From NCBI RefSeq assembly GCF_000026185.1, contig NC_010694.1, forward strand, positions 310,001-374,000: a stretch of 64,000 nt of DNA. The letters run 5' to 3'. Shown one piece after another: positions 1 to 8,965 of this stretch. Position 1 is the stretch's first letter, and each line of letters begins with the position of its first letter. The DNA is from Erwinia tasmaniensis Et1/99. Lineage in GTDB: Bacteria; Pseudomonadota; Gammaproteobacteria; Enterobacterales; Enterobacteriaceae. Below the pieces are notes generated by a model that ran no database searches, had not been told where the DNA came from, and saw only the letters and a program-made list of their open reading frames with translations. The position numbers and the translations under genes are program-made.

Positions 1-98
1 TATTAAAATGACTCTCATCATAGATGGCCCCGTCGCTTTTTCCTGGCATCCACGAGATTTAGCCTTTGTACGCAGTCAATCTAGCAATAACAGATACA

Positions 99-564
99 TT
101 ACTTAACTTTTTTTGAGCATACATAAAGAGGGGCTCCTTTTTCGGTAATAATAATGTCATCGTTTTTTGTCTTGAGTATTAATGGATAGTATCTTAAACC
201 AGATGAAAACTGTTTATTCCACATAGCCTCATCAGGAACGTTATCGCCAGGTTTTTTTACCATATCAAGTAGCTCCACTGTCATTATTCCATCCTTGTTA
301 TCATCATATACGGAAAACGTGATATCTCTGTCAATGTGATATTTTTTTTTGGCCGGCAAGCATGGCACCCCTATACGCTATAGAACCGATATTATCATTG
401 TCGATAAAAAGCTGAAGACTGGTATGAATAGAGCTTGATGGATAAAAACTATCGATATGTGAAATACAGTAGAAAGCGTTTGAACGCTTAGTGCTATAGA
501 TAATGGCAGCACAAGAAAAAACAATCGATGCAATTAGTAGAAGGCTAGATTTTTTGATTATCAT
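99..564 (-). pseudogene. FidL-like inner-membrane protein, frameshifted
   Basis: Two reading frames together give one protein of about 154 residues. The first part (from the ATG at 562-564) has a basic start and one hydrophobic N-terminal segment (about residues 5-22), then a periplasmic-type region. The frame breaks in a run of nine T on the plus strand (342-350). With eight bases the sequence would read on from ...MLAGQKK into YHIDRDITFSVYDDNKDG and finish at 99. The length, the single N-terminal anchor and the position directly behind a ToxR-like regulator match FidL, the partner of MarT in Salmonella pathogenicity island 3. FidL has no well-defined biochemical function; a role in modulating the membrane regulator is inference. 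The break may be true decay, slippage in the homopolymer, or a sequencing error. Confidence 0.6.
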
Positions 565-567
565 ATT

Positions 568-1409
568 TTACTCAAGTGTTTCATTAATAGTTTCACATTT
601 TTTTACTTCAGAGTTTTTTATCACGCTACAAACACCTATGAAATAACTTCTGACATCACCCGATCTTTTTAGTGTAGTTTGAAAATAGATATTTTTTTTC
701 ACATTATCACAATTTATATTATGTTCATTTAGTTTATTTATTATGCTTTTCTGAAAGCTATCATTATTTGATGCGACCCCTAATGAAAGAGTGTGGCTAA
801 ATATCGCACAGGTTCCATAATTGAAAACAGGGTCGTCTACAGAATTTTTATGGGCACGTTTTCTTCTAAGTTAAAAAGAAATATTGCCAAAGATGAGAGT
901 ATTAATGCCAATGAAATTTTTACTTTCACGCCAGTGTTAGACTTTAATCGGTAAATAGAGCTGATTTTTTTTTCTTCCTCTTCCCCCGGCTTTTCTTCTG
1001 CTAATGGTTCTATTTCAGTCTCCGTACGTGTTTCTTTTTTTTCTTCGGCATTACCTCCTTTTTCTAAAGCATCAACCAGCGCTTCCAGCCTGAGTCCAAC
1101 TTTAGGGACTGTCACCAGAATAGATTCACCACCATTTAAAGATGAAAAGGATTTTCTGAGTTCGCTTATCGCCATATAGAGATTGTTATTGGAAGGGGTG
1201 TAGCCGTAATCCTCCCATACCGTTTTGAGTAAATAGTCTCTGGTTACAACAACGTTAAGATGATTGATAAGCGTCAATAACAGCCTGCTGGCAGGTTTTG
1301 AAAGTACTATGCTGTTGTCCTGCTCATTGATGATTGCAAGCTCATTGGTGTCAGGATAAAACTTTATAGTCTTATTCAAAATGAAATACATGCGAATCTT
1401 CCTGTTCAT
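568..1409 (-). pseudogene. ToxR/MarT-like membrane-anchored transcription regulator, frameshifted
   Basis: Residues 1-115 form an OmpR/ToxR-type winged helix (for example LLKTVWEDYGYTPSNNNLYM, then a VPKVGLRLE wing). A charged Glu/Lys linker follows, then one transmembrane helix at about residues 165-182 (SLALILSSLAIFLF). The frame ends early at 837, just after the helix. A one-base shift at the T run 859-862 reopens a continuous frame down to a stop at 568-570, giving about 95 periplasmic residues with four cysteines and a total near 279 residues. That is the normal layout of MarT/ToxR-type one-component regulators, which bind DNA in the cytoplasm and sense in the periplasm. The next gene, FidL-like, starts 3 bases after this stop, so the two form an operon. 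It is divergent from the pilus operon, which suggests but does not prove a regulatory link. If the frameshift is real, a shorter anchored protein without its periplasmic sensor would remain. Confidence 0.65.
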
Positions 1410-1775
1410 TTTTTTGTGGTTTTTCCCGATTTTTATCCCTCATAAGCCTATCCTGTCAAGTTTCATCGAAAATAGATAATTTTTTTAAGATATGGCTACA
1501 GGTTTTCCATCTTTCTAGTTTTGCTTTATTCTGTTCTTTTGGTTTTTAATTTCTTTATTTCTACTTATATCAGAATAAAAATCTATATTAATTTGTTTTT
1601 TAAAAACAAATGACTGTCTTGGTTTTTTCCGAGTAAAGTGTCTCTCATCGCAACAACGGGGCAGATATGTATGTTGAAGCTTCACATAGTTGTTGTGTGC
1701 ACTACGTAAAAAATTACTACGTAAACATTACTGGGACGTAGGAAATCAGACCTCAACTAAATTAGGGATAAAATT
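1410..1775. promoter_or_regulatory. Divergent promoter region between regulator and pilus operon
   Basis: This 366-base AT-rich stretch has no gene. It must contain promoters for the minus-strand regulator and the plus-strand pilin. Its 3' half carries two exact TACGTA hexamers (1703-1708 and 1718-1723) and a related GACGTA (1735-1740), spaced 15 and 17 bases apart. They look like helically phased operator sites. An AGGGA ribosome binding site lies about 8 bases before the pilin ATG. No invertible-element inverted repeats of the fimS type were seen. Confidence 0.45.
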
Positions 1776-2297
1776 ATGAAACTGAATAAAATTATGATGG
1801 TTGCTGCAATCGCTTTCGGTGCTTCTTCTATTGCTCACGCTGCAAACCAGGGTCAGGGCGTAGTTAAATTTGAAGGTTCAATCATCGATGCACCTTGCTC
1901 TATTAACCCAGATACAGTTGACCAGACCGTAAACCTTGGTCAGGTGTCAAAGATTGCACTGAAAGATGGCGGCCAGTCTACGCCGAAAGAGTTCCAGATC
2001 CTGTTGGAAAACTGTGAAATTGAAGAAGGTAAACAAAATGTTTCCCTAACCTTTACCGGTGTAAAGGCAGCTTCAGGCAACTTGGCTATCAACGGCGAAG
2101 CGAAAGGTGCAAGCATCCTGTTAAGCGATACCAGTGGTAAACCAATTAAGCTGGGTACCGCAACTGCTGCACATAAAATTACCGAAGGTAAAAATATCCT
2201 GCGCTTCAATGCTGCTCTGCAGGGCGACGGTAAGGACGTTGCAGTAACTCCTGGTAATTTCACCAGCGTTGCCGACTTCACTATGGCTTATGAGTGA
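1776..2297 (+). CDS. Major fimbrial subunit (MrpA/FimA-type pilin)
   Basis: Structural pilin of a chaperone-usher pilus, exported by Sec and polymerised on the cell surface. The 173-residue precursor has a signal peptide ending at about ASSIAHA (residue 22). The mature part starts with the donor-strand-like segment GQGVVKFEGSIIDAPCSI. One disulfide pair is expected between that Cys and the one in LLENCEI. It ends in a penultimate Tyr (DFTMAYE), the beta-zipper signal that chaperones recognise. It is first in the operon and codes with A/T-ending codons unlike the following genes, which is usual for a highly expressed major pilin. The gene order that follows resembles the Proteus MR/P operon (A-B-C-D-minor subunits-tip). 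Confidence 0.88.
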   Translation: MKLNKIMMVAAIAFGASSIAHAANQGQGVVKFEGSIIDAPCSINPDTVDQTVNLGQVSKIALKDGGQSTPKEFQILLENCEIEEGKQNVSLTFTGVKAASGNLAINGEAKGASILLSDTSGKPIKLGTATAAHKITEGKNILRFNAALQGDGKDVAVTPGNFTSVADFTMAYE

Positions 2298-2376
2298 TAT
2301 CCTGTTAGATAACTAATATCCGGGCATGCGGAGTCATCCGCATGCTCTATCAATGACTCTACTGGTTATCAGGGTT

Positions 2377-2925
2377 ATGACTCAAAAACATTATCGTGTA
2401 GTGTCTCTTTCCTTATTGATAATATCGGCCGCGATTTTTTTTGTGCCGCAGGCCTTAGCGACTCTTTCGGGGAAGGGGATTGTCAATATGGAAGGGGCTA
2501 TTATGGATAGCGCCTGTGCTATTGCCGCAGAAAGCCGGGATCAGACGATTGATATGGATACGGTGCCCGTCGGTAATATTGTTCGCGAAGGGTATGGTCC
2601 CGCCAAATCATTCAGTTTGAAATTAATTCACTGTGAGCTTGATAAGTCTCATCCAAAATCACCGCAATGGCGAAATTTTCAGGTGATGTTTGACGGTGAA
2701 GTTGATGGAAATCTCTTCGGCATTAATGGTGAAGCCGCAGGGATTGCGCTGGAGATAAAAGATACCCTTGGAAATATTGCGAAGCCGGGCGAGGCAATGC
2801 CGCTACGAGAAATTATTCCAGGAAGTCTGAAGCTCGATTATATGCTGAGGCTTGTTTCCAATAATAAGGTATTAAAGCCCGGTCCGTTTAACTCCTCTGT
2901 TCGGTTTAAAATGGATTATTACTAA
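2377..2925 (+). CDS. Second pilin-like subunit (MrpB-type, likely anchor/terminator)
   Basis: A paralogue of the upstream pilin. It has the same N-terminal pattern (GKGIVNMEGAIMDSACAI against GQGVVKFEGSIIDAPCSI), the two cysteines, and a Tyr-Tyr C-terminus (KMDYY). I placed the start at ATG 2377, which gives a normal signal peptide (MTQKHYRVVSLSLLIISAA... ending at QALA) and a 182-residue precursor. In-frame ATGs at 2326 and 2353 exist, and no site has a strong ribosome binding site. In MR/P-type operons the gene between major pilin and usher is a minor subunit that terminates or anchors the rod. That role is by position. Divergence from the major pilin argues against simple redundancy. Confidence 0.75.
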   Translation: MTQKHYRVVSLSLLIISAAIFFVPQALATLSGKGIVNMEGAIMDSACAIAAESRDQTIDMDTVPVGNIVREGYGPAKSFSLKLIHCELDKSHPKSPQWRNFQVMFDGEVDGNLFGINGEAAGIALEIKDTLGNIAKPGEAMPLREIIPGSLKLDYMLRLVSNNKVLKPGPFNSSVRFKMDYY

Positions 2926-2968
2926 ACTCAGTGAGTTCTTCCGATTTTTATATATTGGGTCTGTTTAT

Positions 2969-5590
2969 ATGGTTATTTTACCTCCATTAGTTGAGCGTTT
3001 TTTTCGCCTCAAAATATTGCATCTGAGTGTTTCTCTGGCGTTGGGTAGTGCTCCTTTATATGCCGCAGAGACAATTGAATTCAATATGGATGTGCTGGAT
3101 GTCAACGACAGAACAAATATCGACCTGAGTCAGTTTTCCCGTGGCGGTTACATCATGCCGGGAACCTACAATATGGTCGTGCACATTAATAAAGACGATA
3201 TTCCTGAGCAGGCCGTTAATTTCTATCCACCCGACGACGATGTAAAGGACAGTCAGCCTTGTCTTTCACCAGAGCTGATTGCGCTGCTGGGATTAAAACC
3301 CGAAGCGATGAAAGGACTCACCTGGTGGCATCAAGGGGCTTGTTTAAATACCGATAGCCTCAAGGGGATGGAGACTCGTCCGGACCTGGCTACGTCCTCA
3401 CTCTATTTGAGCATCCCACAGGCCTATCTGGAGTATTCCTCGCCTGACTGGGATCCTCCGTCGCGTTGGGATGAAGGTATTCCGGGGATCTTATTTGATT
3501 ATAACCTGAGTGCCCAGGCGCAGCGCCAACAGCGTACCGGCAACCAGAATTATAGCGTCAGCGGCGCCGGAACGGCGGGGGTTAATATGGGTGCCTGGCG
3601 GCTGCGTGCAGACTGGCAGGGTAACCTGGAACAGCAAAACGGCAGCGCGCAGGGCTCATCAAAGAGATTAGACTGGAGCCGCTATTACGCCTATCGCGCC
3701 CTGCCCGCGATACGCTCCAAACTGACGCTGGGCGAGAGTTATCTCGACTCCGGCATGTTTGACAGTTTTCGCTTTACCGGGGCAAGCATAGTATCAGACG
3801 ACAATATGCTGCCGCCGAACCTGCGCGGTTACGCCCCGGAAGTGGTGGGTATGGCGAAGACCAATGCTAAAGTGATCATCAGCCAGCTGGGAAGGGTGTT
3901 GTACGAAACCCAAGTCGCATCCGGACCATTCCGCATCCAGGATATTAACGATGCCGTATCCGGTGAGCTCAAGGTTCGGGTGGAAGAGCAGGATGGCAGC
4001 GTACAGGAATTTACTGTGAACACGGCCAATATCCCTTACCTGACGAGACCGGGTTCGCTGCGTTTTAAGTTCGCAGCGGGCAGACCGTCTGACTGGGATC
4101 ATCGCTCAAACGGCCCGCTCTTCGGCACCGGTGAGTTTTCCTGGGGGGTAAGTAACGGCTGGTCACTGTATGGGGGGGCACTGGCAGGTGGCGATTATAA
4201 TGCGCTGTCGATCGGTATCGGCCGCGATCTGATGGCTTTAGGGGCGTTGTCCTTTGATGCCACCCAGTCGCGGGCAACTCTTCCTTCAGAGAAGGAAACC
4301 CTTAGCGGCGGTTCTTACCGGGTCAGTTACTCTAAGACCTTTGAAGAGATTGACAGTCAGGTGACCTTTGCAGGCTACCGCTTCTCGGAAGAGAACTTTA
4401 TGAGCATGAGTGAATATCTCGATGCGCGTCATAATGGCAACCGGGTTGGTGGTAGCAAGGAGATGTATACCCTCTCCTTCAGCAAGCAGTTCCGCGATCT
4501 TGGCCTGAGTACGTATCTGAACTACAGCCATCAGACCTACTGGGATCGCCCGGCGAACGATCGTTACAATCTGACGATGTCACGCTACTTCGATATCGGC
4601 CGCTTCAAAAATCTGAGCGTGTCGCTATCGGCTTACCGTAATCGCTACAACGAGACTAATGACGACGGCGTGTATCTGTCGCTGGCGATGCCATGGGGCA
4701 GAAGTGGCAACCTGAGTTATACCACCACGGCGGACAAAAAAGACATTACCCACCGGGTGGGCTATTACGACAGGATTGATGAGAACAACAGCTACCAGAT
4801 GACGACGGGAGCTTCGCGTAGGGGAGCCAACGTGAGTGGTTACTATAACCACGAGGGAGATTTGGCAAGGATGAGCGCCAACGCCAGCTTCCAGCAGGGA
4901 GGCTATAGCGCGGTCGGTTTAACGGCCCAGGGCGGTGCGACCCTGACGGCGGAAGGCGGTGCGCTGCACCGTGGTGGCATGATGGGGGGCTCACGTATGC
5001 TGCTCGATACCGATGGCGTGGCGGGTGTACCGGTGCGCGGCTACGGTCCAACATCAAAGACCAACCTATGGGGTAAGGCCGTTGTCGCGGACGTCAATAG
5101 CTACTACCGCAATAAGGCCAGCATCGACCTGAACAAGCTTGGCGATAAGGTTGAGGCTACCCGGTCGGTGGTACAGGCCACCCTGACCGAAGGAGCAATT
5201 GGTTACCGTAAGTTTGAGGTGATCGCCGGTGAAAAAGCGATGGCCATCATTAAGCTGGCTGACGGCAGTACGCCACCTTTTGGTGCCTCGGTAAGAAATC
5301 GCCGTGAGCAGGATACAGGGATCGTTAATGACGGTGGTGTTGTGTACCTCAGCGGAATTAACGCCGGCGATCGTATGACGGTACATTGGGATGGCAAGGC
5401 GCAGTGTGAAGTGCAGCTGCCTGCTCCGTTGAAGATTGACCTGACGAATAACCTGTTGTTGCCTTGTCAGCCGATGGCAACGGTTAGCCGTGGCTCCGCT
5501 AGCGGTAACCCGGACAAGATTGAAGCAACTAAGCCGACGAACAATATTACAACGCCGGAGTCTGGCCCGATCGGCTCCATGAAAAAGTGA
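2969..5590 (+). CDS. Outer-membrane fimbrial usher (FimD/PapC/MrpC family)
   Basis: The 873-residue usher forms the outer-membrane pore that accepts chaperone-subunit complexes and assembles the pilus. Seen in order: signal peptide ending at LYA (about residue 31); N-terminal periplasmic domain (FNMDVLDVNDRTNIDLSQFS); the 24-strand barrel with the family segment LPPNLRGYAPEVVGMAKTNA before the plug; and C-terminal Ig-like domains with a Cys pair (KAQCEVQ ... LLPCQP). About 35 polar, low-complexity residues follow the usual end near LLPCQP, which is longer than typical ushers. It is preceded by the pilins and followed 13 bases later by the chaperone. Confidence 0.92.
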   Translation: MVILPPLVERFFRLKILHLSVSLALGSAPLYAAETIEFNMDVLDVNDRTNIDLSQFSRGGYIMPGTYNMVVHINKDDIPEQAVNFYPPDDDVKDSQPCLSPELIALLGLKPEAMKGLTWWHQGACLNTDSLKGMETRPDLATSSLYLSIPQAYLEYSSPDWDPPSRWDEGIPGILFDYNLSAQAQRQQRTGNQNYSVSGAGTAGVNMGAWRLRADWQGNLEQQNGSAQGSSKRLDWSRYYAYRALPAIRSKLTLGESYLDSGMFDSFRFTGASIVSDDNMLPPNLRGYAPEVVGMAKTNAKVIISQLGRVLYETQVASGPFRIQDINDAVSGELKVRVEEQDGSVQEFTVNTANIPYLTRPGSLRFKFAAGRPSDWDHRSNGPLFGTGEFSWGVSNGWSLYGGALAGGDYNALSIGIGRDLMALGALSFDATQSRATLPSEKETLSGGSYRVSYSKTFEEIDSQVTFAGYRFSEENFMSMSEYLDARHNGNRVGGSKEMYTLSFSKQFRDLGLSTYLNYSHQTYWDRPANDRYNLTMSRYFDIGRFKNLSVSLSAYRNRYNETNDDGVYLSLAMPWGRSGNLSYTTTADKKDITHRVGYYDRIDENNSYQMTTGASRRGANVSGYYNHEGDLARMSANASFQQGGYSAVGLTAQGGATLTAEGGALHRGGMMGGSRMLLDTDGVAGVPVRGYGPTSKTNLWGKAVVADVNSYYRNKASIDLNKLGDKVEATRSVVQATLTEGAIGYRKFEVIAGEKAMAIIKLADGSTPPFGASVRNRREQDTGIVNDGGVVYLSGINAGDRMTVHWDGKAQCEVQLPAPLKIDLTNNLLLPCQPMATVSRGSASGNPDKIEATKPTNNITTPESGPIGSMKK

Positions 5591-5603
5591 TGAGAAACTA
5601 GCG

Positions 5604-6359
5604 ATGAAACGGAAAAATATTTTACTTACCTCCAGCCTGTCAGCTTGCCTGCTGTGCGTGATGGTGGCCCAACAGGCTCAGGCCGCGATTGCGCTGGATC
5701 GTACCAGAGTCATTTTTAACGGTGACCAGACATCGGTCAGTCTGAATATCAGCAATCAGAATAAACAGCTGCCTTACCTTGCGCAGGGCTGGCTGGAAGA
5801 TGATAAAGGCAACAAAATCCAGACTCCAATGACGGTGCTGCCACCGGTACAGCGTATTGAGCCGAACAAGCCAAGCCAGATAAAAATTCAGGCGTTGCCA
5901 CAGGCCGCGCAGCTGGCGCAGGACAGGGAGACGCTGTTCTACTTCAATCTGCGTGAAATCCCGCCGAAGAGTGACAAGGCAAATACCCTGCAGATAGCGC
6001 TGCAGACCCGCATCAAGCTGTTCTTCCGTCCGGCAGCGATTGCCGTGCAGAAAAATAGCGCACCAGCGCAGGAGCAGATGACGTTGAGTCGGCAGGGCGA
6101 CAGCTTTGTGGTGAACAATCCGACCCCTTACTACGTGACCATTATCGATGCGAGCAACATGAAAAACGGCACCGGAGCAAAAGGCTTTCAACCCTTTATG
6201 GTCGCACCAAAAAGCAGTGTACCGCTGACGGTGAGTGCCTCCAGCGTAGGCAGTGCCCCGGTACTGACCTATATCAACGACTACGGCGGCCGTCCTCAGC
6301 TGAGCTTCAGCTGCAACGGCAGTAGCTGCAAGGTGGTACCAGATAAGACGACGTCTTAA
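5604..6359 (+). CDS. Periplasmic fimbrial chaperone (PapD/MrpD family)
   Basis: The 251-residue chaperone binds pilus subunits by donor-strand complementation and delivers them to the usher. The signal peptide ends at QAQA (about residue 27). The invariant arginine of the subunit-binding cleft is in ALDRTRVIF and the lysine is in RIKLFFRP. The family signature ETLFYFNLREIPP sits before the G1 strand. The C-terminal domain has a cysteine pair in SFSCNGSSCKV, which is typical of the PapD/MrpD branch. It follows the usher by 13 bases in the same operon. Confidence 0.92.
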   Translation: MKRKNILLTSSLSACLLCVMVAQQAQAAIALDRTRVIFNGDQTSVSLNISNQNKQLPYLAQGWLEDDKGNKIQTPMTVLPPVQRIEPNKPSQIKIQALPQAAQLAQDRETLFYFNLREIPPKSDKANTLQIALQTRIKLFFRPAAIAVQKNSAPAQEQMTLSRQGDSFVVNNPTPYYVTIIDASNMKNGTGAKGFQPFMVAPKSSVPLTVSASSVGSAPVLTYINDYGGRPQLSFSCNGSSCKVVPDKTTS

Positions 6360-6418
6360 GCGAGAGATTGCGTTTGGCACTACGCGTAGCACTATGAGCG
6401 GATCGTGGGGGAGTGGAA

Positions 6419-7075
6419 ATGGCAGAAAATAAAGAAAAAAAACGGCAGTGGGTATACCTGTCCAGTGATTTGCACGGTGATAGCACCCTCAGAGCGTCGG
6501 CGATGATGATGCCGCTGACGCTGTGCGCGATCCTGCTTTGGTTACCATCGTCACACGCATCGGACAACTGGGAAATCGAGGGTTCTCACGGCACGTTGCA
6601 GGTGCAGGGCAATCTGACCGAGAGCGCCTGCCGTCTGGATATGAGCAGCGCACGGCAGGACGTCTGGATGAAGGATACCGGCACGGCTCGCCTTGCTGTG
6701 CCCGGCGACAGGGCTGCGCCCGTTGCCTTTGAGATGCGCCTGACTGACTGTCTGCGTACTCAGGCTGGTCAGCGCGACGGTCGAACGGGAGCCTTGTCCT
6801 GGTCTAGCGTGCAGCCCACGGTCAGCGTCAGTTTTCATGCGCCGGCTGATATGGACAATCCGCAGTTAGTGAAAGCACAGGGAGTGTCCGGGCTGGGGCT
6901 GCGCCTGCTCGACAGCCGTGGCGAAGATGTGCGGTTGGGAAGTCGTGGCAAGCCGCTGTTTCTAACGCCGGGGCACAGCAGCCTTTATTACACGGTGATC
7001 CCGGAGAGAACCTCAGCGCCTCTGTTGGCGGGTGCTTACCGCGCGGCGGTTGACTTCCAGCTGAGCTATGACTGA
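6419..7075 (+). CDS. Minor fimbrial subunit (MrpE-like)
   Basis: Pilin-domain protein of 218 residues. The unusually long basic start (KEKKRQWVYLSSDLHGDS...) precedes the hydrophobic signal segment (MMMPLTLCAILLWLPSSHA). The pilin fold is supported by the GTLQVQGNLTESACRL start of the mature part, a second Cys in LTDCLRTQ, and the C-terminal DFQLSYD with penultimate Tyr. I chose ATG 6419 because GGGGGAG lies at the right distance just upstream; the GTG at 6413 overlaps that site. It overlaps the next gene's possible ATG at 7068. The role as an adaptor or rod-tip subunit is inferred from operon position. Confidence 0.75.
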   Translation: MAENKEKKRQWVYLSSDLHGDSTLRASAMMMPLTLCAILLWLPSSHASDNWEIEGSHGTLQVQGNLTESACRLDMSSARQDVWMKDTGTARLAVPGDRAAPVAFEMRLTDCLRTQAGQRDGRTGALSWSSVQPTVSVSFHAPADMDNPQLVKAQGVSGLGLRLLDSRGEDVRLGSRGKPLFLTPGHSSLYYTVIPERTSAPLLAGAYRAAVDFQLSYD

Positions 7076-7085
7076 GGTAAATCCT

Positions 7086-7589
7086 GTGAAAATAAAAGAG
7101 ACGTGGGCGGTTGCGCCACGGGTGACGTTGGCTGCGGTAGTGCTTTTCTTGGCTTTCAGCGCCAGTGCAGTCACTTCAACGGTTGAGGTTAAAGTCACCG
7201 TGGTTGCGCCGCCTCCCTGCACAATCAATGATAACCAGTCGATCGACGTCGACTTCGGTAGCAATATCATTGCCAACAAGGTAGACGGCAGCGAGTATCT
7301 CAAAACGGTGGAGTACAACCTGGATTGTCAGAATGGTCCTTCTAATGCCATGAAACTGAGTATACGGGGTAATAGCACCACTTTTAATACCAGCGCACTG
7401 CAAACGAATATCAATGATTTCGGTATTGCGCTGCGCGCCAATGGCCAGCCGTTGGTCATCAATGACTGGATTAAATTCACCTATCCGGATAAACCCGTGC
7501 TGCAGGCTGTGCCGGTAAAAAAAGCGGGAGCCACACTGACGGGGGGAGATTTTAGCGCGGGCGCTACCCTGATGGTGTACTACCAGTGA
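7086..7589 (+). CDS. Minor fimbrial subunit (MrpF/PapF-like), first of a paralogous pair
   Basis: Pilin-like precursor of about 167 residues with a signal peptide ending near SASA. The mature start has VVAPPPCTINDNQSIDVDFG and a second Cys in YNLDCQ. The middle has NINDFGIALRANGQP and the end MVYYQ. GTG 7086 is the likely start because GAGG lies 8 bases upstream. ATG 7068, which overlaps the previous stop, is an alternative that adds six residues. The protein is clearly paralogous to the next gene (shared NKVDG, NI.DFGI.LR and PVKK.G motifs), so the pair arose by tandem duplication. Tip-fibrillum adaptors often show this pattern. Confidence 0.75.
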   Translation: MKIKETWAVAPRVTLAAVVLFLAFSASAVTSTVEVKVTVVAPPPCTINDNQSIDVDFGSNIIANKVDGSEYLKTVEYNLDCQNGPSNAMKLSIRGNSTTFNTSALQTNINDFGIALRANGQPLVINDWIKFTYPDKPVLQAVPVKKAGATLTGGDFSAGATLMVYYQ

Positions 7590-7603
7590 AAGGGGGAGAA
7601 AAG

Positions 7604-8107
7604 ATGAAAACCAGGCTTCAGGTACTTTCGCTGGTGCTAAGCATGATAAGTCCATGGCTGGCGGCACCCGTGGGTGCCGCTGATAATATGATATTTCATG
7701 GCACGCTAAGGGAACACCCCCCCTGTGAAATCAACAGCGGGCAACCAATCAATATTTCTTTTGGTGAAGTGGGTGTTAATAAGGTTGACGGTAAAAACTA
7801 CGAGCAGGTGTTCACCATTACCTACGACTGTGCGGAAAGAGATAGCAATATCATCGTGCGTTACCTGGGAGTAGCGACGGCATTTGATAACGCCGCGGTG
7901 GAAAGCAATATCAAAGATTTTGGTATTCAGCTACGCAGCAAGTCAGTAGATGGCGCTCTTACGGCTTTTGTGGTGGGAACCGCGCTCACCGTTGCGTCTA
8001 ATCAGAGCTCGTCAACCTTTGTGGCCACGCCGGTGAAGAAGCCAGGGAGTGAGTTACCCGCAGAGGCTTTTACTTCGTCGGCAATGCTGCAGCTGGAATA
8101 CCCGTAG
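7604..8107 (+). CDS. Minor fimbrial subunit, second of a paralogous pair
   Basis: About 167 residues. The signal peptide ends at GAA, and the mature region has FHGTLREHPPCEIN, INISFGEVGVNKVDG, YDCAER and NIKDFGIQLR. The C-terminus is MLQLEYP with the subunit-type aromatic. ATG 7604 has a strong AGGGGGAG ribosome binding site; the in-frame GTG at 7586 lies before that site and overlaps the previous stop. The protein resembles its left neighbour through most of its length, so the two are probably consecutive adaptor subunits between rod and tip. Confidence 0.75.
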   Translation: MKTRLQVLSLVLSMISPWLAAPVGAADNMIFHGTLREHPPCEINSGQPINISFGEVGVNKVDGKNYEQVFTITYDCAERDSNIIVRYLGVATAFDNAAVESNIKDFGIQLRSKSVDGALTAFVVGTALTVASNQSSSTFVATPVKKPGSELPAEAFTSSAMLQLEYP

Positions 8108-8116
8108 GAGACAACA

Positions 8117-8665
8117 ATGTTAATGAAAAATCCAGGTAGCGGGCTGATGCTAATACTGATGCTGGCCGGCGGCCTTAATGTGGCGCAGGCTGCATCAGCG
8201 CCCTCGGTCAATATATCCTACGACGGTAATTTGGTGGCAGATCCCTGTACGCTGCTGCCAGAGGATGAAAGTATCGTCCTGGATTTTGGCTCGGTGATAG
8301 ATAAATACCTGTACCTGAATACCCGTACTCACGGCAAGCTGTTCCAGCTGCATCTGATGGATTGTGATATATCACTGGGCAATAGCCTGAAAATAACCTT
8401 CCGCGGCACGGAGAGCATCGCGCTTCCTGGGCTGCTGGCACCTGATGGTGGCAGCGAGGGCAGCGGTATTGCTATCGGTCTGGAAACTCATAAAGGTGAA
8501 GCGCTGGCGTTAAACCAGCCGGGTAGCGCTCAGGATATTACTAATGGCAGCAATGTGATCGCCCTCAAGGCCTATATCAAAGGTGAACCAGAGGCAATTA
8601 AAGACAAGAAAATCAGAATAGGGGCGTTTAGCGCAGTGGCGACCTTCCATCTGGAGTATGAGTAA
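8117..8665 (+). CDS. Minor fimbrial subunit (MrpG-like)
   Basis: The 182-residue precursor has a signal peptide ending at VAQA and the pilin pattern VNISYDGNLVADPCTLL ... LHLMDCDI. It ends AVATFHLEYE with penultimate Tyr. AGGAG precedes the ATG at 8117; a second in-frame ATG is at 8123. It is the last gene of the tightly spaced pilus operon. The adhesin-like genes that follow are separated by a 300-base gap, so they may have their own promoter. Confidence 0.75.
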   Translation: MLMKNPGSGLMLILMLAGGLNVAQAASAPSVNISYDGNLVADPCTLLPEDESIVLDFGSVIDKYLYLNTRTHGKLFQLHLMDCDISLGNSLKITFRGTESIALPGLLAPDGGSEGSGIAIGLETHKGEALALNQPGSAQDITNGSNVIALKAYIKGEPEAIKDKKIRIGAFSAVATFHLEYE

Positions 8666-8965
8666 GATCGGAATATTGCAGCTCTTAAACTTGGCGATGA
8701 GTGTAAATCCCCACGGGGAAAAACGGTTTACTTTAAATCCGCTTTGGTACTGTTATATCTATAAATTTCGGTTAGTCCCGATTGAAAATAAGGCAAGTAG
8801 AATTTTATCAGTAAACGCCGGGTGAAATATTCTCTGATTAAATTATCGGAAATGCGTACGTTAGTTAACCGTAGTCTACGTAATTAATAGATATAATCAG
8901 AGTGAGAATGAGATAAGGAAGTTTTCTTCTAACATGATGACGTTCTATATAATAAGGTAACTATA
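8666..8965. promoter_or_regulatory. AT-rich spacer between pilus operon and adhesin remnant
   Basis: No gene is seen. A short CCCC-ACGGGG hairpin lies near 8710-8720. A TACGTA hexamer at 8877-8882 repeats the motif found twice upstream of the major pilin. A palindromic CGTACG occurs near 8855. This is the likely promoter region for the adhesin-like unit that follows. Confidence 0.3.

Noticed and set aside
8..106. Short frame at the left edge
   Set aside because: Only 32 codons, with no supporting signal.
850..870. Programmed -1 frameshift in the ToxR-like gene
   Set aside because: No X-XXY-YYZ slippery heptamer and no clear stimulator; a one-base loss in a short A run is simpler.
1410..1775. 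Invertible fim-type promoter switch
   Set aside because: No pair of inverted repeats flanking the promoter and no FimB/FimE/MrpI-like recombinase gene nearby.
5640..6392. Long open frame opposite the fimbrial chaperone
   Set aside because: The plus-strand chaperone is certain; the antisense protein has no recognisable domain.
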